Origin: Verrucomicrobiota bacterium
GTDB lineage: Bacteria > Verrucomicrobiota > Verrucomicrobiia > Verrucomicrobiales > Akkermansiaceae
Assembly (NCBI GenBank): GCA_004293445.1
Contig: RDYP01000008.1
Location: 1 to 64,000, forward strand
Direction of reading: 5' to 3'
DNA: 64,000 nt
Of the stretch, positions 41,247 to 49,773 are shown piece after piece. Under the pieces are notes generated by a model. It worked only from the letters and a program-made list of their open reading frames with translations. It had not been told where the DNA came from and searched no databases. Numbering within the stretch: position 1 is the stretch's first letter; each line of letters starts with the position of its first letter. Made by a program: the position numbers and the translations under genes.

Positions 41247-42080
41247 TTATCCTGCGGTCGAAGCGGCCACGGCGTGGAGTCCGATCCCGTGCTCTTCGCA
41301 AAGGCGGAAAACCAGATCGCGATCGAGCAGTAGGGTTTTTTCGGCTTCGATCGCAATCGAGTGGATGCCTGCAGCGAGGCAGGTCTCGATGGTTTGTGGG
41401 CCGACGACTGGCACATCGAAGCGGAAGTCCTGATCGGGCTTGGAGACTTTCACCAGCATCACGTCCTTGCCTCGGCCGAGTTCGCCGCCGCGGCGGATGC
41501 AGGCGTTGGTGCCTTCGAAGGCCTCGACCGCCAGCACCGTGCCGTGGCGGATGACGACGGTTTGTCCGATGTCAAGACGACTGCTTTCTTTGGCGATGCG
41601 GAAGCCGAAGGCAGCGTCTTCGAGTTGTCGTTTCTTGAATGAGGGGCCGCAGACGTGGCCGACAGGTGGCAGCAGGTCTTCGAGGAAGGTCGTAGCTGGC
41701 AGGAGGTGAATACCGTCCTTGGCGAGTTCTTCGCCAATCCCGCCGAACAGCGATTCGGCATTCCGTTCCTTCAGACGGGCCAGAAGCATCAGCGTGCGAA
41801 GGTCGGGCCGGAGATCGAAGAGGTTCTTCGGGGCGATCTGGCCGACCATAATTGCCTCGTTCACGCCCTGCGACTTGAAGAATTTGATCAGCTTGCCGAG
41901 TTGGCCGACGCGGAACCAAGCGGAGTTGTCGGCGAGTTCGAGGAAAGACGGAGAGGTCTCGCCTTCGAAGGCAGCGGCGACCAAACGGATCCCGGGCGAC
42001 TTCGAACGAGCTGCGCGGGCGAAGGTCTCGGGGTAAACGCCATTGCCCGCGATGATGCCGATGATCCTTGATTCCGCCAT
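41247..42080 (-). CDS. lpxI: UDP-2,3-diacylglucosamine diphosphatase LpxI (DUF1009)
   Basis: This 277-residue protein starts IIGIIAGNGVYPETFARAAR and has VGQLGKLIKFFKSQGV and IAPKNLFDLRPD, typical of the LpxI N-terminal domain. The catalytic C-terminal part carries DIGQTVVIRHGTVLAVEAFEGT and VGPQTIETCLAAGI. LpxI hydrolyses UDP-2,3-diacylglucosamine to lipid X in lipid A synthesis and replaces LpxH in many bacteria. It supports a lipid A-containing outer membrane. Confidence 0.93.
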   Translation of the reverse strand: MAESRIIGIIAGNGVYPETFARAARSKSPGIRLVAAAFEGETSPSFLELADNSAWFRVGQLGKLIKFFKSQGVNEAIMVGQIAPKNLFDLRPDLRTLMLLARLKERNAESLFGGIGEELAKDGIHLLPATTFLEDLLPPVGHVCGPSFKKRQLEDAAFGFRIAKESSRLDIGQTVVIRHGTVLAVEAFEGTNACIRRGGELGRGKDVMLVKVSKPDQDFRFDVPVVGPQTIETCLAAGIHSIAIEAEKTLLLDRDLVFRLCEEHGIGLHAVAASTAG

Positions 42081-42108
42081 GCTCTAGAGGCTGGAGAGAG
42101 AACTACCG

Positions 42109-42188
42109 TAGCGGCTGTGGGACTCGAACCCACACTCGTTAGAACTCGATTTTGAGTCGAGCGCGTCTACCAATTCCGCCAAGCCGCC
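42109..42188 (-). tRNA. tRNA-Leu (anticodon CAA)
   Basis: The minus strand folds with acceptor GGCGGCT / AGCCGCT (a G-U first pair), a D-arm with GGAATTGGTAGAC, anticodon stem CTCGA/TCGAG with loop CTCAAAA (anticodon CAA), a variable arm of 11 bases and T-loop TTCGAGT. The long variable arm fits the class II type. CCA is not encoded. Confidence 0.95.
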
Positions 42189-42459
42189 CTTCGGTGGGGC
42201 GGTTGTAAGAGAGCCTGGACCCCGCAGGCAAGCGACAAGTCGCGGGCGATGTGGAAAAGAGGTGCTCCGCCCCGGGGAACTCGGATTCTCCCCCCAGATT
42301 ACCCAAGTCCCAAACCGGAACGGAGCGACGGAACTATCGCAGATCGCAGGAATGCGGCAACTCGTAAGCTGCGGATGAAGCCTTCGTGAGTGAATTTTTT
42401 AGAGGAATGACGGCGATTTCGGGCGATTCGCTTATTGGGGGTGTTTTAGTATCGGCGTC
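42189..42459. other. Intergenic region without a gene
   Basis: This 271-base stretch lies between the tRNA-Leu gene and the SMP-30 gene. No open frame or RNA fold was recognised. It must contain the promoters of both divergent genes, but the hexamers could not be placed with confidence. Confidence 0.5.
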
Positions 42460-43422
42460 ATGACCCACGCGCTCCGTCTGCTTCCCCTGCTCTCCGCGAT
42501 TTCGCTGGCTGGCGAGAGCATCGAAAGGTTGGACCCAGCGATGGAGGAGATCATCGCGTCAGACGCGGTGGTGGAAACTTTATGCAGCGGCTTTGAATGG
42601 GCCGAAGGCCCGGTGTGGGATGCGAAGGGTGATCGTTTGTTGTTCTCGGATGTTCCTCGCAATACGATCTATCAGTGGCGCGAGGGCGATCGGGAGGCGC
42701 AGCTTTTCATGAAGCCGTCCGGCTACACGGGAGTCGATGCCTATGGTTCGGAGCCCGGCTCGAACGGATTGGCGATCGATGCGCAGGGTCGTTTGTTTTG
42801 CTGCGAGCATGGCGACCGTCGGGTCTCCGTCATGGAGCCCGGTGCTGGGAAGCGGACTCTAACGGATCGCTTCGAGGGCAAGCGCTTCAATTCGCCGAAT
42901 GATTTGGTGATCGCGGCGAACGGCGACGTGTATTTTACCGATCCGCCTTACGGGCTGCCGGGGCGTGGCAAGCGGGACGGTTTCCGCGAACTCGCTTTTT
43001 GCGGGGTCTTTCGCGTGAAACCGGACGGAGAAGTTTCGCTGGTGACTCGCGAGCTGGAGCGGCCGAACGGTGTGGCACTCTCGCCCGATGGAAGCACTCT
43101 CTATGTTGCGCAGTCGCACGGACCAGCGCCGATCATCATGGCCTATCCTTTGGATCTGGAAGGGGTGGCCGGCGCGGGTCGTTTGTTTTTCGATTGCAAG
43201 GGACTGGAAGGGCCGGGGGCGCCGGACGGGCTGAAAGTTGATACTCGGGGAAATGTTTTCGCCACGGGGCCTGGTGGCTGCTTGATCTTGGATGCATCGG
43301 GCAAGTTGCTGGGTCGCATCCTCTGCGGCCGTCCGACCGCTAACGTGGCGATCGATGCGGAGGGTGGATGGCTTTACCTCACGGCCGATGATCGCGTGCT
43401 GCGGGTGGCCTTGAAGCGCTGA
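42460..43422 (+). CDS. Exported SMP-30/gluconolactonase-like protein
   Basis: This 320-residue protein has a signal peptide (LRLLPLLSAISLAGES). The six-bladed propeller motifs of the SMP-30/gluconolactonase family are clear: EWAEGPVWDAKGDRLLFSDV, GSNGLAIDAQGRLFCCEHGDRRV, FNSPNDLVIAANGDVYFTDPPYG and ERPNGVALSPDGSTLYVAQS, with the metal-binding Glu and Asn in these. It probably hydrolyses a sugar lactone in the periplasm. It could work with the PVC-type sugar dehydrogenases typical of this lineage. Confidence 0.92.
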   Translation: MTHALRLLPLLSAISLAGESIERLDPAMEEIIASDAVVETLCSGFEWAEGPVWDAKGDRLLFSDVPRNTIYQWREGDREAQLFMKPSGYTGVDAYGSEPGSNGLAIDAQGRLFCCEHGDRRVSVMEPGAGKRTLTDRFEGKRFNSPNDLVIAANGDVYFTDPPYGLPGRGKRDGFRELAFCGVFRVKPDGEVSLVTRELERPNGVALSPDGSTLYVAQSHGPAPIIMAYPLDLEGVAGAGRLFFDCKGLEGPGAPDGLKVDTRGNVFATGPGGCLILDASGKLLGRILCGRPTANVAIDAEGGWLYLTADDRVLRVALKR

Positions 43423-43445
43423 TCCGGTTCGGTCATAGCACGTTG

Positions 43446-44198
43446 TTAGATCGTCTCGTCACTAGGCGGCGCGTGTTTTTGGCGTCGCTTGCGGCGGATT
43501 CGCAGGAGGAGCGAGATCGTGCCCGTGAGGAGAAGGATGCCGATGAGGTGGACGAACCAGGGAATGGCGAGTGGTGCTCGGAAACGGGTGACGATGGGCT
43601 TTGCCAAGGCCTCGCCGAGGCTGGCGCTCCAGACGAGGGTTTTCCCGCCGTCGCTGGTCCGGGTCGCATTGGAGTCGCGGGCCGGGGTGGGGAGATGGAT
43701 GATGTACTCCAAGCGGCGTTCGCGTCGATCTTGGCCGCCGATGCCGATGGCGGCCAAGCCGAGGGCCTCGCGGACGCGGATCTGGCGGGAGAAGTCGATG
43801 TCGAGGCCTCGCAGGCGGGCGTCGATGTCGCCGACGATTTCCCCGGCTGCTTTGGGAAGTTGCTGAAAGGCGCTGCTTTCCCGGAGTTCGAGGAGTGAGC
43901 GCATGGAATCGGTGGACAGGGCCAGCTCGATCTTCGCCTGCTCTTGGTTGGCGCTTACTGCCAATGAATCGATTCTCAGTTTCGGCTGACTGGCGATCAA
44001 GTTGCGGATCTTTTCCTCCATGCCGGATGTTCCTCCGCCGATACGCAGGGCGGAGAGGGGAATCTGGTAGTCGAGCCGGGCGCGGCCGGAGCCGTCGGGG
44101 TGGATCCAGAGTTCCTCGCGGATGTCGAAGCAGGCGCTGCTCACCACGCAGGCGAGGCCGGTGACGAGTCGGGTGAAAAAGGCGTGGAACTTGCGCAT
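43446..44198 (-). CDS. Putative lipoprotein with a C-terminal membrane helix
   Basis: This 250-residue protein has a signal sequence ending in a lipobox-like VVSSAC, so Cys23 may be lipidated. The first domain, with REELWIHPDGSGRARLDYQIPLS, resembles the LppM/DUF3153 type of bacterial lipoproteins. A second helix (AIPWFVHLIGILLLTGTISLLL) and a basic tail (RIRRKRRQK) lie at the C-terminus. It is divergent from the polyketide operon. The function is unknown. Confidence 0.75.
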   Translation of the reverse strand: MRKFHAFFTRLVTGLACVVSSACFDIREELWIHPDGSGRARLDYQIPLSALRIGGGTSGMEEKIRNLIASQPKLRIDSLAVSANQEQAKIELALSTDSMRSLLELRESSAFQQLPKAAGEIVGDIDARLRGLDIDFSRQIRVREALGLAAIGIGGQDRRERRLEYIIHLPTPARDSNATRTSDGGKTLVWSASLGEALAKPIVTRFRAPLAIPWFVHLIGILLLTGTISLLLRIRRKRRQKHAPPSDETI

Positions 44199-44228
44199 CG
44201 GGAGGGGAGGGCTCAGGGTCTATCCGTG

Positions 44229-44870
44229 ATGCAGCGGATTGTGGAGCCCGAAATGATGGATCAGCTGCCGCCGGATGATCCGGAGGTGCTTCGCAGTCGC
44301 CGCGATCTCCGGGTGATCAATTTCCTGATGGGCAACGAGCGTTGGATCGCGCGTCAAGTAGGACACCTGCCGATGGCGCGTGAGAAAGGCGTGTTGGAGA
44401 TCGGTGCGGGGGAAGGGGATCTTCTTCGGCGCTTGGCGAAGGAGTATCCCGCTATCCCGCTTGCCGGCTGCGATCTGGCGCCGCGGCCGCAGGGGCTGCC
44501 CGGGCAAATTGCATGGCATCGGCATGATGTGTTCGAGTTGCGGGACGGGGTCTCGGGCGGAATTCTGGTGGCGAATCTTTTCCTCCATCACTTTGAGGCT
44601 CCGCAGCTCATGCGGTTCCGGGAGCTGATGAGGAACTTCGAGGTGATCTGTATCAATGAGCCCTTGCGCGGTGAGGCGACGCTCGTCAATGCGCGGGTCA
44701 TGCTGCCCTTTGTCGGTCGCGTGACTCGTCATGACATGCTGGTCAGCATTCGTGCCGGCTTTCGTCTCGGGGAATTGCCTGCCTTGCTCGGACTGGATTC
44801 CGCCGCGTGGCGGATTCGTGAGGAAAGCGACTGGCGCGGAGGGCTGCGCGTGTTAGCGTGCCGCGCTTGA
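44229..44870 (+). CDS. SAM-dependent methyltransferase of the type III PKS operon
   Basis: This 213-residue class I methyltransferase has the SAM-binding motif VLEIGAGEGDLLRRLA near residue 55 and LVANLFLHHFEAPQLMRF, matching the post-II motif of lipid or quinone methyltransferases. The stop overlaps the next start (TGATG). The gene trio methyltransferase / flavoprotein / type III PKS is found in many bacteria, where the methyltransferase is thought to methylate the polyketide product. The ATG at 44229 is used; a GTG three bases upstream is possible. Confidence 0.87.
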   Translation: MQRIVEPEMMDQLPPDDPEVLRSRRDLRVINFLMGNERWIARQVGHLPMAREKGVLEIGAGEGDLLRRLAKEYPAIPLAGCDLAPRPQGLPGQIAWHRHDVFELRDGVSGGILVANLFLHHFEAPQLMRFRELMRNFEVICINEPLRGEATLVNARVMLPFVGRVTRHDMLVSIRAGFRLGELPALLGLDSAAWRIREESDWRGGLRVLACRA

Positions 44871-45883
44871 TGCGGGAACTGACGTTGGCGGGTGGTGGAT
44901 TGGCTGGGCTTTCGCTGGCTGCCGGCCTGCGCCTGCGTGGTGTGCCGGTGGTGGTTCACGAGGCGGGAACGTATCCGAGGCACCGGGTCTGCGGAGAATT
45001 CATCTCCGGCGTGGAGGCTTCGACGCTCGAGCTTTTGGGGATTCGCGCCGAGTTGGCCGATGCGCGTCGTCATTCCAGTGTGGCCTGGTTTCGCGAGGGC
45101 CGACGCATCCACGAGGATGTGTTAGGCGAGCCGGCGCTTGGGATATCGAGGCATCGGCTCGATCTCCGGCTGCGAGATCGGGTGGAAGCGCTTGGTGGCA
45201 TCGTCCACGAGCGCTCGCGGCTTTCGCGCGAGCCGAGGGAGGGATTGGTATGGTCGGCGGGTCGGATTCCACGGCCGGGTTCGTGGGTTGGTTTGAAGTG
45301 CCATTTTCATGGACTCGCGATGGGCTCGGATTTGGAGATGCATCTGGGAGCGAACGGCTATGCGGGCTTGGCGGGGATTGAGGATGGAGGGGTCAATGTT
45401 TGCGGTTTGTTTCGGGTCGAGCGCGGTCGGCGCGCACCGGGCTTCGAGTTGCTGCTGGACTACCTGTCGGCCGGTGGAAATGGCGCTTTGGTCGAGCGTT
45501 TGCGTGCTGCGCGCGCCGATGGCGATTCGTTTCGCGCGGTTGCCGGTTTCGAGCTCGGCTGGCAGCTTGCGTCGGATGGGCTCTGCGCGGTGGGCGATGC
45601 CGGGAGCATGATCCCGCCTTTCACGGGCAATGGGATGAGCATGGCATTTCAGTCTGCGGAGGTGGCGCTGGAGCCTCTGCTCCGGTGGAGTCGGGGCGGG
45701 CAATCGTGGGAGCGCAGTGTTGCGGAGATCCGTCAGGGGCTGCGTCAGCGTTTTCGTCGTCGTCTGTTAGCCGCTTCGATCCTGCATCCGGTGCTGCTGC
45801 GTCGCGGTGGACGAACTTTTCTCGAAGTGCTTGCCCGCTCTGGCTTGCTGCCCTTTCGTCCGCTCCTTTCCCTCGTCCGTTGA
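44870..45883 (+). CDS. FAD-dependent oxidoreductase of the type III PKS operon
   Basis: This 337-residue protein starts with the dinucleotide-binding motif LTLAGGGLAGLSLAAGL. It contains YPRHRVCGEFISG, typical of the geranylgeranyl-reductase-like flavoproteins, and a later FAD motif GLCAVGDAGSMIPPFTGNGMSMA. It overlaps both neighbours by TGATG, so translation of the three genes is coupled. It probably oxidises or hydroxylates the polyketide product. Confidence 0.89.
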   Translation: MRELTLAGGGLAGLSLAAGLRLRGVPVVVHEAGTYPRHRVCGEFISGVEASTLELLGIRAELADARRHSSVAWFREGRRIHEDVLGEPALGISRHRLDLRLRDRVEALGGIVHERSRLSREPREGLVWSAGRIPRPGSWVGLKCHFHGLAMGSDLEMHLGANGYAGLAGIEDGGVNVCGLFRVERGRRAPGFELLLDYLSAGGNGALVERLRAARADGDSFRAVAGFELGWQLASDGLCAVGDAGSMIPPFTGNGMSMAFQSAEVALEPLLRWSRGGQSWERSVAEIRQGLRQRFRRRLLAASILHPVLLRRGGRTFLEVLARSGLLPFRPLLSLVR

Positions 45884-46905
45884 TGTTCCTCGAATCCACC
45901 GCCACCGCCGTCCCGCCGTATCGCTTCACTCAGCGGGAATGCCTTGCGGCGCTCGATGCCACGTCGGCCTTCGCCGCGCTCAAGCCGCGGTCTCGTGCGT
46001 TGGTCGGGAAAATCCTCGGGAATGATGCGTCGGGCATTGTCACCCGTTCCTTCTGCCTGCCGGAGATCGCGCCGGTGGTGGACAAGAATGCGGAACAGTT
46101 GAACCGAGGCTTCGAGGCCGAGGCTCCCGTTCTTGCGGCCGCGGCATTGAGAGGGGCGCTTGTGAAGGCGGGGATCGATGCTGCTGAACTGGACGCGCTG
46201 TTTGTCTGCACCTGCACCGGCTATCTTTGCCCCGGGGTGACGAGCCATGTGGCGGAGGCGCTTGGGCTACGGGAGAACTCGTACTTGCAGGACATCGTCG
46301 GACTCGGCTGTGGCGCGGCGATCCCGATGCTGCGTGCGGCGGCGGGGTTCTTGGCGCTGCATCCGGGTGCGAAAGTCGCCACGGTGGCGGTCGAGATCTG
46401 CTCCGCGGCGTTTTTCGTCGACGATGATCCGGGCGTGTTGATTTCGCTTTGTCTGTTCGGCGATGGTGCGGCGGCCGCTGTCTGGTCCGACCTGTCGGGG
46501 GTGGGCAAATGGCAGGCGGGTCATTTCACCACGGTGCATCGCCCCGAGCAGCGGGAAAAAATCCGCTTCGTCAACGCGGGTGGCAAGCTGCGCAACCAGC
46601 TCGACAAGGCGGTTCCCGGTTTGGCGGCGGAAGCGGTGGCCGGGCTCTACGCGCTGCGTCAGGGCGAGCCCGAGCGGGTGCTCGCCCACTCGGGTGGCCG
46701 CGACGTCATCGAGTCGCTGGAGGCGGTGCTGCCGCATCGGCTCACCGAGACGCGCGGTGTGCTGCGCGAGCATGGAAACATGAGCAGCCCTTCGGTGCTC
46801 TTTGCTCTCGATCGCGCGCTGGAAACCGCGGGCGAGGACCGTCGCTGGTGGCTGACAGCCTTTGGCGCGGGATTTTCCGCCCATGCCTGCGAACTCTGGC
46901 GCTGA
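45883..46905 (+). CDS. Type III polyketide synthase
   Basis: This 340-residue chalcone/stilbene-synthase-family enzyme has its catalytic triad visible: Cys143 in IVGLGCGAAIPM, His269 in LAHSGGRD and Asn299 in EHGNMSSPSVLF. The C-terminal FGAGFSAHA loop is conserved. It condenses malonyl-CoA units on a starter, probably a fatty acyl group, to give alkylpyrones or alkylresorcinols. The product cannot be read from the sequence. Confidence 0.93.
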   Translation: MFLESTATAVPPYRFTQRECLAALDATSAFAALKPRSRALVGKILGNDASGIVTRSFCLPEIAPVVDKNAEQLNRGFEAEAPVLAAAALRGALVKAGIDAAELDALFVCTCTGYLCPGVTSHVAEALGLRENSYLQDIVGLGCGAAIPMLRAAAGFLALHPGAKVATVAVEICSAAFFVDDDPGVLISLCLFGDGAAAAVWSDLSGVGKWQAGHFTTVHRPEQREKIRFVNAGGKLRNQLDKAVPGLAAEAVAGLYALRQGEPERVLAHSGGRDVIESLEAVLPHRLTETRGVLREHGNMSSPSVLFALDRALETAGEDRRWWLTAFGAGFSAHACELWR

Positions 46906-46929
46906 TCTGCCACCGGCTGGGGACTTGCG

Positions 46930-47445
46930 TCAAAGGTAGTCCTCTTCGTCGCCGGGGACGGGCGGGATGAGGTCCTCGCGCATCAGCAGGCGTTTGATGT
47001 CGAGATCTTCGAGCAGGTCTTCCGGAGTTCGGACCACGGTCATCGCGTAGGGTGCGATGCGATCGGTCTCGGCGACGGCGCAGTGGACCATGGAAGACAC
47101 GATGTCCGAGTCGTAGAGTTCCTTTTCGAAAATGTTCGTGATGCGGAAGACCAGGCGTTGGCGGTCGAGGTCGAACTCGAAGCCGCCGAGGTTGAGGGAC
47201 TTGTTCGCGCGGGTCAGCAGCTCCAGCAGATAGGGTTGATGCTCCTCGTCGAGGGGCAGCGGCATTTCGCCCATGACCGCGAGAGCGTTCATCGGAGTGT
47301 AGGCTTGGACGACCATCTCGATCCGGGTGTGGTGGCCGGAAAAAACCGCGCGGAGCACGTCGCGGCCTTCGACCAGTTCGCAGTGCCAGCCATTGCGCCC
47401 GAAGGCTTCTTCGACGGAGAGGATTTGACGGGACGGTGGGCGCAT
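46930..47445 (-). CDS. YbjN-domain protein
   Basis: This 171-residue soluble protein has the YbjN/type III secretion chaperone-like fold pattern: WHCELVEGRDVLRAVFSGHHTRIEMVVQAY and LLTRANKSLNLGGFEFDLDRQRLVFRI. The C-terminus is acidic (VPGDEEDYL). It starts directly after the stop of the upstream membrane gene and so is probably co-translated with it. The function is unknown. Confidence 0.75.
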   Translation of the reverse strand: MRPPSRQILSVEEAFGRNGWHCELVEGRDVLRAVFSGHHTRIEMVVQAYTPMNALAVMGEMPLPLDEEHQPYLLELLTRANKSLNLGGFEFDLDRQRLVFRITNIFEKELYDSDIVSSMVHCAVAETDRIAPYAMTVVRTPEDLLEDLDIKRLLMREDLIPPVPGDEEDYL

Positions 47446-47937
47446 CTAGGGAGATGGTGGATGGGAGTTGGAAGCCGTAGGATTGGAAGAAAAGCGGCCG
47501 CGGATCGCGCGGGCCAGAAGTTCGCGCCGATCCTTGGCGATGGGCGAGAGCGAAAGGTGGATGCCTGCGGATTTTTCGGCGTTGAAGTGGAGGCTCAGGC
47601 GGAGGGGATCGATCTCCGCGGAGTCGATTTGCTGCCATGGGATGACTTGCATGGAGGCGGCGGGGCGGAGCAGGGGAAAGACTTCGACGCCGATAGGGCT
47701 GAGGATGAGGTAGGCGTGCCGGGTGCAATGCCATGCGAGCCGGGCGAGGATGGCGGCTAGGGTCAGCGGGACCAGTCCCCAAGCGGGATGGGGGAGAGCT
47801 GGATTTTCTGCGCGATGGGGAGTCAGCAGAAAGAAGACGAGGGCGGCCATGAACAGGGTCGCCGCTGCGATCCAGAAGCCCGTGGCCTGGCCGGCGCGGG
47901 TGAAGCGCAGCTCTTTGGAGGGTTCGGCGACGGGCAT
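47446..47937 (-). CDS. Two-helix membrane protein
   Basis: This encodes 163 residues from the ATG at 47937; the longer frame lies antisense to the His-rich gene. Two helices (TGFWIAAATLFMAALVFFLL and WGLVPLTLAAILARLAWH) are followed by a PH-like cytoplasmic domain (AYLILSPIGVEVFPLL, MQVIPWQQIDSAEID). Its stop abuts the YbjN gene's start. The function is unknown. Confidence 0.75.
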   Translation of the reverse strand: MPVAEPSKELRFTRAGQATGFWIAAATLFMAALVFFLLTPHRAENPALPHPAWGLVPLTLAAILARLAWHCTRHAYLILSPIGVEVFPLLRPAASMQVIPWQQIDSAEIDPLRLSLHFNAEKSAGIHLSLSPIAKDRRELLARAIRGRFSSNPTASNSHPPSP

Positions 47938-48015
47938 GAACTGGACGGTGACGGTCGAGGCGGGAACTGCCAAGTGCCAAGCGCGGCCGGAGAATCCGCT
48001 TGCCGAGGTGAGAGA

Positions 48016-48387
48016 ATGGCGTTTTCTCACGTCGTGCGCGGCTTGTTGACATGGCTGATGATGCTCGGTGTTTTCGCCGGGCTTTCGGTCCGTGCCGTGG
48101 ACTTCGGTCACTCGCATGAGCACCACCATGCCTCCGAACACGGAGCCTCCGGGCACGGGCATGATGACCCGGCGGAGCCGATCGATCATGATGGCGAGTG
48201 CCCGAAGAGCTGCCCCCATGGTGAGCATCACCACCACGCCTGCTGCCTTTCGCAGCCGTGGGCGGTTGATGGCGGAGCGGTGTGCTTCTTGTCTGATCCT
48301 GATTCTCTGAGGCTCGGCTTGCAGTTGCTGCGGCTCGTGCCGCCTGAGGGACCGGTTTTTGATTTGGATAAGCCGCCGCTGATCTGA
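48016..48387 (+). CDS. Histidine-rich exported metal-binding protein
   Basis: This 123-residue protein has a signal peptide (LLTWLMMLGVFAGLSVRAVD) and then HSHEHHHASEHGASGHGHDD and CPKSCPHGEHHHHACC. The many His and Cys residues indicate metal binding in the periplasm, probably Zn, Cu, Ni or Co. It is upstream of the CusCBA/CzcCBA-like genes on the same strand. The ATG at 48016 starts the signal peptide. It may be a metal scavenger or sensor for the efflux system. Confidence 0.75.
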   Translation: MAFSHVVRGLLTWLMMLGVFAGLSVRAVDFGHSHEHHHASEHGASGHGHDDPAEPIDHDGECPKSCPHGEHHHHACCLSQPWAVDGGAVCFLSDPDSLRLGLQLLRLVPPEGPVFDLDKPPLI

Positions 48388-48462
48388 GCGCGCGACAAGT
48401 GTGCTCCATCGTGCCCTTGTGGCTCGATGTCTCCCCTTTGTTGGCTTGTATGGCCCATCGGG

Positions 48463-48476
48463 ATTCAGCGCTGAAT
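48463..48476. promoter_or_regulatory. 14-bp perfect palindrome ahead of the efflux operon
   Basis: ATTCAGCGCTGAAT lies 57 bases before the TolC-type gene and is followed by a run of T residues near 48482. It could be an operator for a metal regulator, or part of a terminator for the His-rich gene. A second hairpin, cccgcg / cgcggg, follows at 48493-48514. No regulator gene is adjacent. Confidence 0.4.
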
Positions 48477-48533
48477 TCGTGTTTTTTTTGAGCCCGCGTC
48501 CGAGTTGGCGCGGGGGACCATCTTTCCCTGATC

Positions 48534-49760
48534 ATGTCCTGTCCTTCTTTCGTGGCCGTCGTGGCCGTCCTGTCATTTTCCCTGCCACTCGCCGCCCGGC
48601 CCGGGGTGGTGGTCTCGCCCACCAGCATCGGTGAACGTGTTCGTGCCCGGAATCCCGAGCTTGCCGCTGCCCGTTTGCGGATCGGTGAAGCGCTGGGTCG
48701 CATGAAGCAAGCCGGTCGCATGAAGCATCCTGAACTGGAGTTGGGTGTGGAGCACGATCCTCGTTGGCGGGAGCAGCGGATCGAGCTCGGCTTCACCCAG
48801 CGTTTTCCCATCACGGGTCGTTTGGCACTGGAGAAAAAAATCAGCCTGACCGAGTTCCAATCCGCCGAGGCCGAGGTCCGTGAGGTCGAGCGTCGCATCA
48901 TCGCCGAAGCCCGTGCCGGGGCGGTCGAGGTCCTTGCGATTGGTCTGCGGCGCGGTCTGCTGGCCGAGCAGGCCGACGTGGCGGAAGAGTTTGCGGGAAT
49001 GCTTGCCGCGGCGGTGGCCAAAGGCGAGGGGGCGAGGCTCGATGCCAGCCAAGCGAAGCTCGAAGCCGCAGGCTTAGCGGTCGAGGTTCGCCGACTCGCT
49101 GCTGCTGAGATTGAGGCCATCGGCGCGCTGAAGCCGCTGCTTGGAATCCTCCCGGGTGAGCCGTTGCATGTCGCTGGTGGCTTGCCGGAACCGGCTCTGC
49201 CCGCGGGGCCGTCCGATCCCGCGCATCGGCCCGATTTTCAAGCGGCGGTGCTGGGCGTTCGGGCTGCCGAAGAGGGTTTGGCTTTGCGGCGGGCGCTGCG
49301 TTACGACGACGTGGAAGCGGGGTTGTTCGCCGCGGCGGAGCGCAGCGAGGACGCTCCGAATGGCTTCGATCGCGAGGCGCTTTTGGGCTTGCGATTGAAG
49401 ATTCCGCTACCGCTCTGGAATCGCAACGAAGGAGCGATCGAAGAGGGTCAGGCGATCAAGGAACGCAAGGAGTTGGAGACGATGGCGCTCGGTCGCTCGA
49501 TCCAGCTGGAAGCTGAAGCCGCGCGCGCTGAGATGGAGGAGTGGGCGGGGTTGTTCGACGAATTCACCCGCACCCTGATCCCGCTTGCCGAAGCTCAGTC
49601 GGCCGCCGCCGAGGAAGCTCACCGCAAGGGTCAAGGTGATCTCCAGACGGTCTTTCGCGCCCGTGACAAGCGGCTGGAAATCGCCTCGTCGCGGCTCGAT
49701 GCCCTTCGCGGCTTCCACCTCGCCCGCGTTCGTTACGAAGCTGCCATTGGCCAACCCTGA
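48534..49760 (+). CDS. TolC-family outer-membrane factor of a metal RND efflux system
   Basis: This 408-residue protein has a signal peptide (VAVLSFSLPLAARPG). OEP-type repeats with RARNPELAAARLRIGEALGR, TQRFPITGRLALEKK and LRLKIPLPLWNRNEG identify the CzcC/CusC group. It would form the outer-membrane channel of the tripartite pump whose other genes follow. It is somewhat shorter than many CusC proteins. Confidence 0.88.
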   Translation: MSCPSFVAVVAVLSFSLPLAARPGVVVSPTSIGERVRARNPELAAARLRIGEALGRMKQAGRMKHPELELGVEHDPRWREQRIELGFTQRFPITGRLALEKKISLTEFQSAEAEVREVERRIIAEARAGAVEVLAIGLRRGLLAEQADVAEEFAGMLAAAVAKGEGARLDASQAKLEAAGLAVEVRRLAAAEIEAIGALKPLLGILPGEPLHVAGGLPEPALPAGPSDPAHRPDFQAAVLGVRAAEEGLALRRALRYDDVEAGLFAAAERSEDAPNGFDREALLGLRLKIPLPLWNRNEGAIEEGQAIKERKELETMALGRSIQLEAEAARAEMEEWAGLFDEFTRTLIPLAEAQSAAAEEAHRKGQGDLQTVFRARDKRLEIASSRLDALRGFHLARVRYEAAIGQP

Positions 49761-49773
49761 ATCTGCGAAACTC

